DNA of 41,693 nt from a virus: positions 1 to 41,693 of IMG/VR virus record IMGVR_UViG_3300042505_001242. The stretch is one strand, 5' to 3'. The translations under genes were made by a program, and so were the position numbers. The notes below the pieces were generated by a model. That model was not told the DNA's origin, did not search any database, and was given only the letters and a program-made list of their open reading frames with translations. This document shows positions 32,111 through 38,647 of this stretch, in pieces (position 1 is the stretch's first letter; every line of letters begins with the position of its first letter).

Positions 32111-32337
32111 TGCGTCACCTCCACCACCCGCACCGTCCTGGCCCGCCCTTCGTCCCACGTCACCCTCCCGTCGCGCCGCAGCCGCCAGAGCTTTTGCTGC
32201 ACGTCCGAATGGATCGACCCGATGACCGCAGCGATCTCCCGCATGGTCGGCGGATAGCCGCGCTCCGCGGTCAGGTCGACGATCGCGTCGATGACCGCGA
32301 GCTGCTTGGGGGTGGTGGTGGTGGTGGCGGTTGTCAT
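32107..32337 (-). CDS. LexA DNA-binding-domain-like winged helix protein
   Basis: A 76-aa protein with a threonine run at the start and the LexA N-terminal HTH pattern TAERGYPPTMREIAAVIGS followed by a short wing. It lacks the LexA protease domain, so it cannot self-cleave. Such stand-alone domains act as repressors or help the replication protein. It lies between the initiator and the resolvase (ATGA overlaps both sides). It is a candidate binder of the recurring palindrome. Confidence 0.7.
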   Translation of the reverse strand: MTTATTTTTPKQLAVIDAIVDLTAERGYPPTMREIAAVIGSIHSDVQQKLWRLRRDGRVTWDEGRARTVRVVEVTQ

Positions 32338-33314
32338 GCGGGGCCTCCGGCTTTCTGCGACTTGATGGCGAGGAACTCAGCACGTCGCCTGGAGACCTCC
32401 GGATCCTCGACGGAACGCTTCCACTCGGCTGCGGCGTCAGCCGCAGAGCGGCGATCGTCTGGCCGCTTCGCGGCCTCGCGGTGAGTGCCGCCGCGGTCCT
32501 GGCAGTTGTTGAGCCAACTCGTCGTCAGCCACTTCCGCCAGTTCGACTTCTTCGCCTTCTTGGGATTCGCCTTGAGCCATTGGGTGGCCCGGGCCAGCTC
32601 GACCGGGATGTCCGCAGCCGGGTAGGCCGCGGCCCATTCGGCGAGGTCGGGATCGCCGATGCCCTCCCACCCTGCGCTAGCAGACCACCGGATGGAGTCG
32701 GTCGGCTCAGAGCCGGCCCGCGGAGCGGGACTGCTCGGAGCACAAGAGGAAAAGGGAAGAGGGAAAGAGGAAAGAGGAAGAGGGAAAGAGGCGCAAATCG
32801 CCGGGAAACTTCCCGGCTCCGTCGTTGGACTTCCCGGCTCCATCGTTGGACTTCCCGGTTTTGCGTTTTCCTCGGGAAAAACCGCACTTTTGTCTGGAGC
32901 AGCTACATTGCCGGGAAAAGCCGGGAAACTTCCCGGCTCTGTTGTTGGATTTCCCGGCTCCAGCGCCGGACTTCCCGGTTTTCCTCCGTTTGGGGGTGGC
33001 AGGAACCCCTCCGAACGCTCTTCTGGGTGGCATCTTTGGTGCTCCCGGAACTTGGGTATTTCGAGCACCCGCTTGTCGCCCGCTTCGTAGGCGCGGACGA
33101 AGCCCCTGTCGGCGAGCTGCTTCAGCAGGTTCGCCATGTCGCAGTTTTCGTAGGGGAACAACTCGGCCTTGATCCGCATGGGGCGGTTCTCGAGGCGGCC
33201 ATCGCGGTCGGCGAGGGTCCATAGGCCGATGAACAGGAGGCGTGCCATCGGCTCGCACTCGGCCAGGTGCTCGTTCTTGTAGAACGACGGCTTGATGCTA
33301 CGGGCGCGTGCCAT
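32334..33314 (-). CDS. Replication initiator-like protein with embedded origin repeats
   Basis: A 326-aa protein. The start MARARSIKPSFYKNEHLAEC then a winged-helix-like region (to about residue 85, LLKQLADRGFVRAYEAGDK) matches phage replisome organiser proteins. Residues about 100-165 are a low-complexity linker encoded by the iterons (PGSPTTEPGSFPAI repeated), then a basic C-terminal part (KANPKKAKKSNWRKWL). AGGAGG precedes ATG 33314. It likely binds the repeats in its own gene and loads host helicase. Confidence 0.8.
   Translation of the reverse strand: MARARSIKPSFYKNEHLAECEPMARLLFIGLWTLADRDGRLENRPMRIKAELFPYENCDMANLLKQLADRGFVRAYEAGDKRVLEIPKFREHQRCHPEERSEGFLPPPNGGKPGSPALEPGNPTTEPGSFPAFPGNVAAPDKSAVFPEENAKPGSPTMEPGSPTTEPGSFPAICASFPLPLSSFPLPFSSCAPSSPAPRAGSEPTDSIRWSASAGWEGIGDPDLAEWAAAYPAADIPVELARATQWLKANPKKAKKSNWRKWLTTSWLNNCQDRGGTHREAAKRPDDRRSAADAAAEWKRSVEDPEVSRRRAEFLAIKSQKAGGPA
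32744..32990 (-). repeat. Origin-like array inside the initiator gene
   Basis: Six 21-bp iterons in two clusters of three (32808-32870 and 32928-32990, units start ACTTCCCGG, 120 bp apart), each cluster next to the palindrome CCGGGAAACTTCCCGG (32801-32816 and 32921-32936). Adjoining is an uninterrupted 48-base purine tract at 32744-32791 on the + strand, lower in GC than its surroundings. Iterons plus an easily melted tract inside the initiator gene is the lambda O/ori layout. Confidence 0.75.
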
Positions 33315-33831
33315 ATTCGGCCTCCTGCTCGTCTTCGTGACCAACGCAAATGTTCATGGGACGCTGCCTCACGCCTATGGCGTCCGCATCTTGGTAGATG
33401 GCATCAAAAACCATATGGCTATTACACGAGAACCATTCGCCGGCCACCCGATACTTGCGCAGGCTTTTGTGAACTGCCGACTCAAGTTCGTATGCCTCGC
33501 GATCGTCTCGCACGCGGCAAAAGCAAACCACGCGAAGCTGACTTGCGTTTCCTGTCTGAAGCTGTTTCATCCTCTTCTGCAGCGAAACCGCCTTGCCGAC
33601 CTTGTGCATTGATCCGTCCGTGATCGCATACACAACAGTTGTTTCCGGGTTTAGTTTTCGCTGGCGAAGGATGCTCGCTACGTTGAGAAGCCACGCCGCG
33701 AATCGTTCACAAGTTTCCGCAAAAAGAGGCTCGCCGGTCTGGATGTTTATGTTTACCGCCGGCCCAAAATCATCAAGCTCGTTGAAAATGGCGTAGCCGC
33801 TTGCGAACTCGTCAAATAAGTGACTATCCAT
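33298..33831 (-). CDS. T5orf172/MUG113-type GIY-YIG-like protein (first of a pair)
   Basis: A 177-aa protein. The C-terminal domain (VVYAITDGSMHKVGKAVSLQ with an RMKQLQTG turn, then ELESAVHKSLRKYRVAGEWF) has the order and key residues of the T5orf172/MUG113 group of the GIY-YIG nuclease fold, associated with DNA cleavage in phages. The N-terminal 80 residues are unassigned. GGAGG lies upstream of ATG 33831. Base composition is visibly poorer in GC than neighbours, suggesting later arrival. Confidence 0.7.
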   Translation of the reverse strand: MDSHLFDEFASGYAIFNELDDFGPAVNINIQTGEPLFAETCERFAAWLLNVASILRQRKLNPETTVVYAITDGSMHKVGKAVSLQKRMKQLQTGNASQLRVVCFCRVRDDREAYELESAVHKSLRKYRVAGEWFSCNSHMVFDAIYQDADAIGVRQRPMNICVGHEDEQEAEYGTRP

Positions 33832-34399
33832 TGACCACCTCCATGCTGGTCGGGTCGGCCACCAAAGCGTCGCCGTCGCAATAAGATTCGCGATCATGCA
33901 AAAACATCCATCTTGGCCCGTTTTTGTCGGTTGCAAGCCTTGACCGAGATTTATTACATCCAGCAATCCACTCTCCACGAATCCAGAAGCCAGCAGACGC
34001 CGAGGAAGCAAGAAAGGAAGTCTCAACGCTCAACGCAGCCCTTCGTGATGTGCATTGAATAGACGTACAACTGTCAACGCGAAGTAACGGGCACGCACCA
34101 TGCTCAAGAGTCCGTGACTTTACGTTCCAAGTTACTCCAACCTTGAAGATCGTCATTGAGGGAACAACTGTTTTGAGTTTTGCAAGGTAAACGGCACACG
34201 GACCTTTTCCGTCGCAGTTGCCTCTTGGGTGTATTGCAGTCTCAAGGTCGTACATCCGTCGCATTTCATTCCACGTCCTAACAGGACTTCCTTTCCACGG
34301 AATCTCTATCCATAGGTCGCGAGGCTTTTGTCCACTCAAGGCACGAAACACCGCTCTGTTTGACTCTGCGCTCACGTCGCACCTCCAGTTGCTTTCCAT
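33824..34399 (-). CDS. T5orf172/MUG113-type GIY-YIG-like protein (second of the pair)
   Basis: A 191-aa protein. It contains VYLAKLKTVVPSMTIFKVGV and TWNVKSRTLEHGACPLLRV, then AALSVETSFLASSASAGFWI: the strand-turn-helix core of a GIY-YIG-like nuclease, diverged from the neighbour at 33298. It carries CDGKGPC and other cysteines. The gene is less GC-rich than its surroundings. Two adjacent members may mark a homing or selfish insertion between the winged-helix gene and the initiator. Confidence 0.6.
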   Translation of the reverse strand: MESNWRCDVSAESNRAVFRALSGQKPRDLWIEIPWKGSPVRTWNEMRRMYDLETAIHPRGNCDGKGPCAVYLAKLKTVVPSMTIFKVGVTWNVKSRTLEHGACPLLRVDSCTSIQCTSRRAALSVETSFLASSASAGFWIRGEWIAGCNKSRSRLATDKNGPRWMFLHDRESYCDGDALVADPTSMEVVNG

Positions 34400-34722
34400 A
34401 ACCTTGCCCCGGCCGTGCCATGACCCTTCCGCCTGGCCGCGAATCCGACCGACACGATCTTGTTTTGCTTTGATAGCCCGGAGAACACGCTGCCGAACGC
34501 TCTCGCGTCGTGCGGCACCAGGCCCAGCCGCTGGCAGTGATCGACGAGTTCCTCGCCCGTCATGGCACGGCCAGACTTCGTCAGGGCCTCGAGGATCGCC
34601 GCACGGGCCGCGCCGGTGTCGAAGCCGGCCACCCGCACGGCCTTCGCTGTGCAGGCCGCCGCGGGCTGCGAGAACAGCGGCAGTGCCGAGATCGCGTCGT
34701 CGGTAGACCATGACGCCGTCAT
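34372..34722 (-). CDS. Winged-helix-like regulatory protein, 116 aa
   Basis: Starts at ATG 34722 (ATGA overlap with the tiny gene upstream). Residues about 35-85 (ARAAILEALTKSGRAMTGEE then LVDHCQRLGLVP and FGSVFSGLSKQNKIVSVGFA) look like a winged helix; the rest is charged. It could be a replication-linked regulator or small host-interaction protein. It belongs to the early block before the GIY-YIG pair. The specific role is unknown. Confidence 0.6.
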   Translation of the reverse strand: MTASWSTDDAISALPLFSQPAAACTAKAVRVAGFDTGAARAAILEALTKSGRAMTGEELVDHCQRLGLVPHDARAFGSVFSGLSKQNKIVSVGFAARRKGHGTAGARLWKATGGAT

Positions 34723-34853
34723 GCCACCACCCCGCCGCGGCCCTCGACCGCATCGGCGATCAGGTCGACCGTCACGTCGGCCGGCGAGTCGCCGGCCTCC
34801 CATGCCGCGATGAGCTGCTTCACCACCGCAATCACTACCACGTCACTCGCCAT
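34719..34853 (-). CDS. Small protein, 44 aa
   Basis: A 44-aa helical protein (ASDVVVIAVVKQLIAAWEAG) with GGAGG before ATG 34853 and ATGA coupling to the next gene. Hydrophobic residues in the first helix are interrupted by charges, so it is amphipathic rather than clearly membrane-spanning. It is not recognised. Acceptance rests on its strong ribosome site and coupling. Confidence 0.5.
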   Translation of the reverse strand: MASDVVVIAVVKQLIAAWEAGDSPADVTVDLIADAVEGRGGVVA

Positions 34854-34989
34854 TTGCAGACCTCCATGCCTCAAAAGAATCACTCGTGTACCGGACCCAT
34901 CCTTGAGTTTGCCGCGTGACGTGCGGCGACCGGTCGGAGTCACTGGCTATCTGGCGGGAAGGTTCGCCACCCAGCCTCCGGCTGCGGAG

Positions 34990-35289
34990 TTACTTCGCGA
35001 CCACCGCGTGCGCTCTCCCTGCGGCCGATGAAGAGGCAGCCGCTTGGTTACCGGCCGGGAGCGGCCGGAGTTTCGCGAGAACGTCTTGGAGGTTTGTTAT
35101 CTGCTTCTGGATCTTGATTGCCGCCATCTCGTCAGCGGCTGCCACAGTTGGGAGGAAGCGATCCGACGACTCCAGGTCGTCGAGGTGCTTTCGCCTGACG
35201 TATGTCAAATCGCCGACGACGACCGTCTCGCCGCTGATTCGGTAGATTTCGCCGTTGGGGAAGACGTGGGTTTGGTACAGGGTTGCCAT
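34990..35289 (-). CDS. Hypothetical early protein, 99 aa
   Basis: Starts with a good AAAAGGAAAA ribosome site. The first 33 residues look beta-rich (NGEIYRISGETVVVGDLTYV), and the middle is a likely coiled helix (MAAIKIQKQITNLQDVLAKL). It lies between the SSB-like gene and a tiny gene in the early block, so a role in DNA metabolism or host takeover is possible. No family is recognised. The gap 34854-34989 holds no clear gene. Confidence 0.55.
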   Translation of the reverse strand: MATLYQTHVFPNGEIYRISGETVVVGDLTYVRRKHLDDLESSDRFLPTVAAADEMAAIKIQKQITNLQDVLAKLRPLPAGNQAAASSSAAGRAHAVVAK

Positions 35290-35321
35290 GTGGTTTTCCT
35301 TTTTCTGAAAAGTGGAATGAG

Positions 35322-35810
35322 TCAGAAGGGGATGTCGTCGCCGCTCGCACCGGTGGCCGCGTCCGCCTTTTGAGTGGCGGTGCGATTGGCTCGAGGAGCC
35401 GCGGCTGGCTTCGGGTCAGCGGCCCCCGTGCCGGTCGCAGGCATGAAGCCGTTGACGTAGACCCGCTGGTTACCGTCTTGGTCCAGCACCGGCTCGCCAT
35501 CCTTGACCGCCCGCTTAGAGGAGATCGCGACGACCTGGCCGGCGATCGAGTCGTCGATCTCCGAATCCCACGCCCGGCCCAGGGCCGCGTTGAGATCCAT
35601 CGCCGTCCGCTGGTCGCGTTTGTTGTCCGGTGACAGCCACTTCTCGACCTGGTCGTATGCGTCGGCCACGTCTCGAAACACAAGGACAGCAAACTCCTGG
35701 CCCGTCTTCTTGCTGGTCACGCTCTTGACCTTGACGATCTCCACGTCGTGATCGCCGTCCGGCAAAGTGCTGGCTGCAAAATCCTGGTCTGTGAACTTGT
35801 CGAACCTCAC
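35322..35810 (-). CDS. SSB-like single-stranded DNA-binding protein with DDIPF tail
   Basis: A 162-aa protein starting with GTG 35810. The first 110 residues are OB-fold-like (LPDGDHDVEIVKVKSVTSKK, FAVLVFRDVAD). The linker is Ala/Pro/Thr-rich, and the C-terminus ends GDDIPF, the conserved tip by which bacterial SSB proteins bind partner enzymes. Phage SSB and DUF669-type proteins share these features. The stop-start arrangement and its ATPase neighbour point to a recombination and replication module. Confidence 0.75.
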   Translation of the reverse strand: MRFDKFTDQDFAASTLPDGDHDVEIVKVKSVTSKKTGQEFAVLVFRDVADAYDQVEKWLSPDNKRDQRTAMDLNAALGRAWDSEIDDSIAGQVVAISSKRAVKDGEPVLDQDGNQRVYVNGFMPATGTGAADPKPAAAPRANRTATQKADAATGASGDDIPF

Positions 35811-36004
35811 GTTGTCACCTCTGGTGTGTAGGGCTTGGTACTGATCTTCACGATCCGGTCGGCGTCGCCCACGAGGGCGTCGTCGATGATGGCCTTGGCA
35901 CGGTTGAAGGAGACCGCACCACGCTTGAACGCGACCGCGGTGTCCTCGACGAGCTGCATGGCCGCCGCGTGGCGGGCCTCCTCGTCACGTTCGACCTGGT
36001 TCAT
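35807..36004 (-). CDS. Hypothetical early protein, 65 aa
   Basis: A 65-aa helical, charged protein (MNQVERDEEARHAAAMQLVE, then ALVGDADRIVKISTKPYTP) overlapping both neighbours by four bases. It lies between the AAA ATPase and the SSB-like gene. Its sequence does not match a family known to me. It may be a small partner of the ATPase. Confidence 0.55.
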   Translation of the reverse strand: MNQVERDEEARHAAAMQLVEDTAVAFKRGAVSFNRAKAIIDDALVGDADRIVKISTKPYTPEVTT

Positions 36005-36915
36005 GCTGGAACCTCCTGCGGTGAGAGTTCGTCGTGCTTGGCACCGATCAGCGATCGGAGGGTGTCGGCCTGCTCCGGCGTCAGCTTGCCGGCCGACTCC
36101 GCGGAGTCGACGGCGTCACCGACGGCTCCGAGCTGCTCGACCGAGTCGCAGTCGGCGATCCGGTCCCGCCAGCCCTTTGGCTTCGGTGTCGAGGCCGGGG
36201 CCGGCACGTCGGCGAACAGCGGGGCGAGGCCCTCGATGGTCATGGGCAGTTCCGGGGCGAGCCCGTAGCGGTTTTTGGCGTCAAAGGCCGCTGCCCGCTC
36301 GGTGTGCAGCACCCGCTCTTTGCCGCCCTTGGCCCGGGTGCGGCCATCCTCGCCCGCGACGAGTCGGGTCTTGTAGTTGGCGAACAGAATGCAATCCGCC
36401 CACTCCTTCACAAGCGGCCCGCTCTGTTTGGTCAGTTTCAGTTCAAACCGGTCGTAGCCCTCGTCCATGTCGGGGGGGCTGCACCGCTTGACGGTGGTGT
36501 GGCACACGATGACCACGTTGATGCCACGCTCCACGAGTGAGTCGCAGACCGTGAGGAAGCGACCGATCGCCTCCGCGACCATCGTGTAGCCTTTCCCAAA
36601 TCCGAAGTCTTCGATGCTCCGCTTCTGGGCCTTGGAAAGAAGGTTCTCAATGAGGAGCCGCTCCAGCCAATCGCCGGAGTCGATCACGACCGTCTGGTAT
36701 CCCTGCGAGTCGCGAGCCAACTCGTGCAGGGTTCCCTCGGCCTCGAGGTAGTTCGTGATCGTCACCCGATCCACGTCGAGGTGGTTCGTGCCGTCCTCGG
36801 TGTCGAGCACCAGGGGTTTCGGGAACTGGCTGGCAAGTGTGCTTTTGCCGATTCCCTCGACGCCGTGAATGACGACCCGCTTTGCCGTCTGCCGCTTTCC
36901 CTTCGTGATCTTCAT
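36001..36915 (-). CDS. AAA/RecA-like ATPase (Sak4-type recombination factor candidate)
   Basis: A 304-aa protein. Walker A is GVEGIGKST (residues about 18-26), Walker B YQTVVIDSGD (near 80), with NVVIVCHTTVKR (near 145) as the sensor region. The C-terminal domain (around 250-304) is helical. AAA_24/Sak4-type phage ATPases act like RecA with an SSB neighbour, and the gene next door encodes the SSB-like protein. It starts at ATG 36915, an ATGA overlap with the previous gene. Confidence 0.8.
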   Translation of the reverse strand: MKITKGKRQTAKRVVIHGVEGIGKSTLASQFPKPLVLDTEDGTNHLDVDRVTITNYLEAEGTLHELARDSQGYQTVVIDSGDWLERLLIENLLSKAQKRSIEDFGFGKGYTMVAEAIGRFLTVCDSLVERGINVVIVCHTTVKRCSPPDMDEGYDRFELKLTKQSGPLVKEWADCILFANYKTRLVAGEDGRTRAKGGKERVLHTERAAAFDAKNRYGLAPELPMTIEGLAPLFADVPAPASTPKPKGWRDRIADCDSVEQLGAVGDAVDSAESAGKLTPEQADTLRSLIGAKHDELSPQEVPA

Positions 36916-37139
36916 ACTTTTATTCCCTCTTTTCGTGCCCACTCTTCCAACTGCCTCACGGCCGTGCGGACCATCCGCACGTCACCGTCAAAACTCCTGC
37001 TATAGCCCTCGACCGCACTGACACTCGTGAGCATCAATCGTGCGGCCCGGAGCAACTTCAACGCCCGGCAAATGCCCAGCGAGTGGCGGCCGTCCGCCGC
37101 TTTCACGCTGGCTCTCTTCGGATCGATTCCACTTGTCAT
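36912..37139 (-). CDS. Hypothetical early protein inside the csrA-like 3' end
   Basis: A 75-aa basic helical protein (LGICRALKLLRAARLMLTSV). Its start ATG 37139 has a strong GGAGG within the csrA-like gene, which it overlaps by 140 bp. It could be a small DNA or RNA binding protein. The overlap suggests coupled translation or that one of the two frames is partly spurious. Neighbours on both sides use four-base overlaps, which supports this gene. Confidence 0.55.
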   Translation of the reverse strand: MTSGIDPKRASVKAADGRHSLGICRALKLLRAARLMLTSVSAVEGYSRSFDGDVRMVRTAVRQLEEWARKEGIKV

Positions 37140-37305
37140 TGATGACCTCCAGTTCGCTTCGTCTGATTGAGATGTGGGCTGGTGCCTCGATGCCCAGCTT
37201 GACCATTGGCCGACCGCCGCCCGCTCCGCGGATCTCCCGCACCACCACGACTACGTCCGGACCGATCTGGATTCGGTCTCCGAGGTAGCGATTAAGATTC
37301 AGCAC
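37000..37305 (-). CDS. csrA: CsrA/RsmA-like RNA-binding regulator
   Basis: A 101-aa protein whose first 55 residues align with CsrA: LNLNRYLGDRIQIGPDVVVV (Arg6 kept, second Arg replaced by Tyr), a GAGGGRP loop, VKLGIEAPAHISIRRSELEV (the RNA-contacting Arg of the R-S/E-E-L turn kept). CsrA dimers bind GGA motifs in leader RNAs to repress or stabilise messages. Residues 56-101 are an unusual extension sharing DNA with the next gene. GTG 37305 has CGGAG upstream. It may retune host or phage messages. Confidence 0.8.
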   Translation of the reverse strand: MLNLNRYLGDRIQIGPDVVVVVREIRGAGGGRPMVKLGIEAPAHISIRRSELEVINDKWNRSEESQRESGGRPPLAGHLPGVEVAPGRTIDAHECQCGRGL

Positions 37306-37690
37306 GACGGCTCCGTTTCGTTACCGCTTTGCCAGCCTTGGCTCGGCGGGGTCGTTCCTGTTCACGCCGCGGTCCCCGCGGCTCCGTTCCGGCGTGATCC
37401 GTCACGCCGGCATCCTGGTTGCTGGTGGCCGCGGTGATTGCACCGCCGTGCCACGGTTTTCCCGTGCGGTTCTGCCGCAGTCGCACCTCGGAGAGCCGCC
37501 GCAGAGCCTCCGGCTCGCCGCAGAGAAGGTCGGCCATACGGTCGGCGATCGTCTCCAGGTCGGCGATCGCCTCGCGCGTCGAGTCGTAGATGACCTCAAG
37601 ATCCCCGGCCATCAGCCGCTGCTCGATGTCCATGTCGATCGTCTCGTTCAGCGGCAGTCGCCGCGTGCAGACGATCGCAGCGGTCGCCAT
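37292..37690 (-). CDS. Hypothetical early protein, 132 aa
   Basis: The start is uncertain; ATG 37690 with AGGG upstream is preferred over longer forms that run into the neighbouring gene. A long helix (around residues 25-60, TREAIADLETIADRMADLLC) with acidic and hydrophobic alternation is followed by a basic C-terminal tail (RREQERPRRAKAGKAVTKRS), probably nucleic-acid binding. It is coupled to the csrA-like gene by a 14-bp overlap. It is not recognised. Confidence 0.5.
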   Translation of the reverse strand: MATAAIVCTRRLPLNETIDMDIEQRLMAGDLEVIYDSTREAIADLETIADRMADLLCGEPEALRRLSEVRLRQNRTGKPWHGGAITAATSNQDAGVTDHAGTEPRGPRREQERPRRAKAGKAVTKRSRRAES

Positions 37691-37719
37691 CCGAACCCTA
37701 AGGGTGCGGACGACCTCAC

Positions 37720-37926
37720 CTACCTCCCCCGCGGCACTCCGTAGAGATTCCGCACGTTCACCGGAGCTGCATCCGGCGGGAGGTAGTCGCACCGTTGAAC
37801 CCGACGCCGGTACTCCTCGTCCGCCGACCAGCTCATCTGAATCGCAGTCGTGAGCAACTGGATGGTCGGCTCGGTCGGGTCGGCTTGGTCTCTTTCTCGG
37901 TCCTGGTATCGCTGAGTCGTGTCCAT
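37720..37926 (-). CDS. Hypothetical early protein, 68 aa
   Basis: First gene of the main early transcript. ATG 37926 follows a leader with a perfect palindrome and the operator-controlled promoter. The protein is charged with a helix (EPTIQLLTTAIQMSWSADEE) and a basic end. It may be a small regulator. There is no family match. The ribosome site is weak, so translation may depend on leader structure or on CsrA-type control. Confidence 0.5.
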   Translation of the reverse strand: MDTTQRYQDRERDQADPTEPTIQLLTTAIQMSWSADEEYRRRVQRCDYLPPDAAPVNVRNLYGVPRGR

Positions 37927-38002
37927 TGCGGCTTGCTCTCGTTCTGAGGGACGCCGATGCTGCGGTTTTGCGTGTCATGGCGCGTCCCTCGCCTGTCGTT
38001 CC

Positions 38003-38021
38003 TGCCGATCACCGTGATCGG
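38003..38021. other. Perfect 19-bp palindrome in the early leader
   Basis: GCCGATCAC-C-GTGATCGGC is symmetrical about one base. It lies downstream of the early promoter and upstream of gene 37720-37926. As RNA it forms a 9-bp hairpin; as DNA it could be a dimer-binding site. GGA motifs follow it on the mRNA, as CsrA targets do. Confidence 0.55.
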
Positions 38022-38045
38022 CCGCTGGTTCTCTTGGGTGTGGGT

Positions 38046-38073
38046 ACTGTACCGATGTGCAGATACCCGTCAA
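38046..38073 (-). promoter_or_regulatory. Early promoter overlapped by operator site 7 (TGTAC-N4-GTGCA)
   Basis: On the - strand TTGACG (38073-38068), a 16-base spacer and TACAGT (38051-38046) form a promoter. The palindrome TGTACCGATGTGCA (38048-38061) covers the -10 and spacer, so a bound protein would block early transcription. A further inverted repeat ACGAT-N4-ATCGT (38074-38087) lies just upstream. Confidence 0.65.
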
Positions 38074-38175
38074 ACGATTTTGATCGTCGTGGCTTTCGTG
38101 GATTCCTTGCAGTGGGGGAGTTGAAATCTGAAACCACTCGGTCGTTGGTACGAAGGCGTATCAACGATGTGCGGA

Positions 38176-38203
38176 AAGATACGCAATCGTGTAAACGTGT
38201 CAA
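38176..38203 (-). promoter_or_regulatory. Second early promoter
   Basis: TTGACA (38203-38198), 16-bp spacer, TATCTT (38181-38176). The -35 is preceded by ATACGCTTG, a 9-mer also found in the promoter of the regulator gene. It reads in the early direction and is tandem with the promoter at 38046. Confidence 0.5.
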
Positions 38204-38249
38204 GCGTATTTTCTTGCAAAGAGAAAAATCGCCTGAAAAGCCGCGTAAA

Positions 38250-38474
38250 TCAGCCGGGGCGGAATCCGCCTCGCTTGCGGCCCGTCACTCTCGGCACCTT
38301 CGCCAGCTTCTTGATCTCGGCCTCGTCAAAGACTCGAGCGTTGGCGGCCATGTGCTCACTCCAAAGCATCCCATCCAGCGCCATGCGGCGGAGTCGCCCC
38401 ATGCTGATGCCGAGAATCTTCGCGGCCTCGCGGGTGCTGATGAGTTTGCGGTTGGTTTGGATTGCCATCACCAT
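38250..38474 (-). CDS. HTH regulator or excisionase-like protein
   Basis: A 74-aa protein (start at ATG 38474, or ATG 38468 with an AGGG site). The HTH is LISTREAAKILGISMGRLRRMA, with a wing ending NARVFDEAEIKKLAKV and a basic Gly-rich tail. Such proteins control lysogeny or direct excision. ATG 38474 falls on the predicted transcription start, so the mRNA may be leaderless, as with lambda cI. It is divergent from the integrase, with the likely attP and a long hairpin between them. Confidence 0.75.
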   Translation of the reverse strand: MVMAIQTNRKLISTREAAKILGISMGRLRRMALDGMLWSEHMAANARVFDEAEIKKLAKVPRVTGRKRGGFRPG

Positions 38475-38480
38475 GCCCTG

Positions 38481-38508
38481 ATAGTATCGCAAGCGTATGA
38501 AGAGTCAA
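38481..38508 (-). promoter_or_regulatory. Promoter of the HTH regulator gene
   Basis: TTGACT (38508-38503), 16-bp spacer and TACTAT (38486-38481). ATACGCTTG occurs in the spacer and recurs at 38201-38209, a possible operator. Transcription is predicted to start at about 38474. Confidence 0.55.
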
Positions 38509-38544
38509 ACTGTCCAATCCGCCCGACCAGCTCGACCAGCAAAT

Positions 38545-38575
38545 CCGGCCCAGCCGTTTGCTTCGGCTGGGCCGG
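38545..38575. other. Perfect 12-bp-stem hairpin next to attP
   Basis: CCGGCCCAGCCG and CGGCTGGGCCGG pair perfectly around a 7-base loop (TTTGCTT). It lies between the regulator promoter and the attP-like sequence. It may terminate transcription approaching from either side or be a relic of a host RNA-gene terminator. Confidence 0.65.
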
Positions 38576-38578
38576 TCT

Positions 38579-38640
38579 GCGAGAGTTGAAGTGGCCGGGC
38601 GAGAGTTGCAGTGGAGGCGAGGGGAGTCGAATACCCCAAA
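38579..38640. other. Probable attP: tmRNA/tRNA 3'-end-like core with arm repeats
   Basis: The - strand reads TATTCGACTCCCCTCGCCTC followed by CAC: a T-loop (TTCGACT) with stem, then the acceptor arm as at the 3' end of tmRNA (ssrA) or a tRNA. On the + strand GTGGAGGCGAGG is at 38611-38622. Beside it are two near-copies of GCGAGAGTTGMAGTGG (38579-38594 and 38599-38614), likely integrase arm sites. It lies about 60 bp before the integrase gene. Confidence 0.6.
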
Positions 38641-38647
38641 GGGGTGA

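Noticed and set aside
29530-32337. Small terminase subunit beside the large one
   Set aside because: No gene here has a recognisable small-terminase pattern. The LexA-like and other HTH proteins fit regulation better, so TerS is left unassigned.
38009-38203. 64-aa frame upstream of the early genes
   Set aside because: It starts within the promoter-like TTGACA, has a basic unstructured translation and covers promoters and operators. It is not a gene.
38545-38640. A functional tRNA or tmRNA gene
   Set aside because: Only the T-arm and acceptor end are present, with no anticodon arm or tag region. It fits an attachment site rather than an RNA gene.
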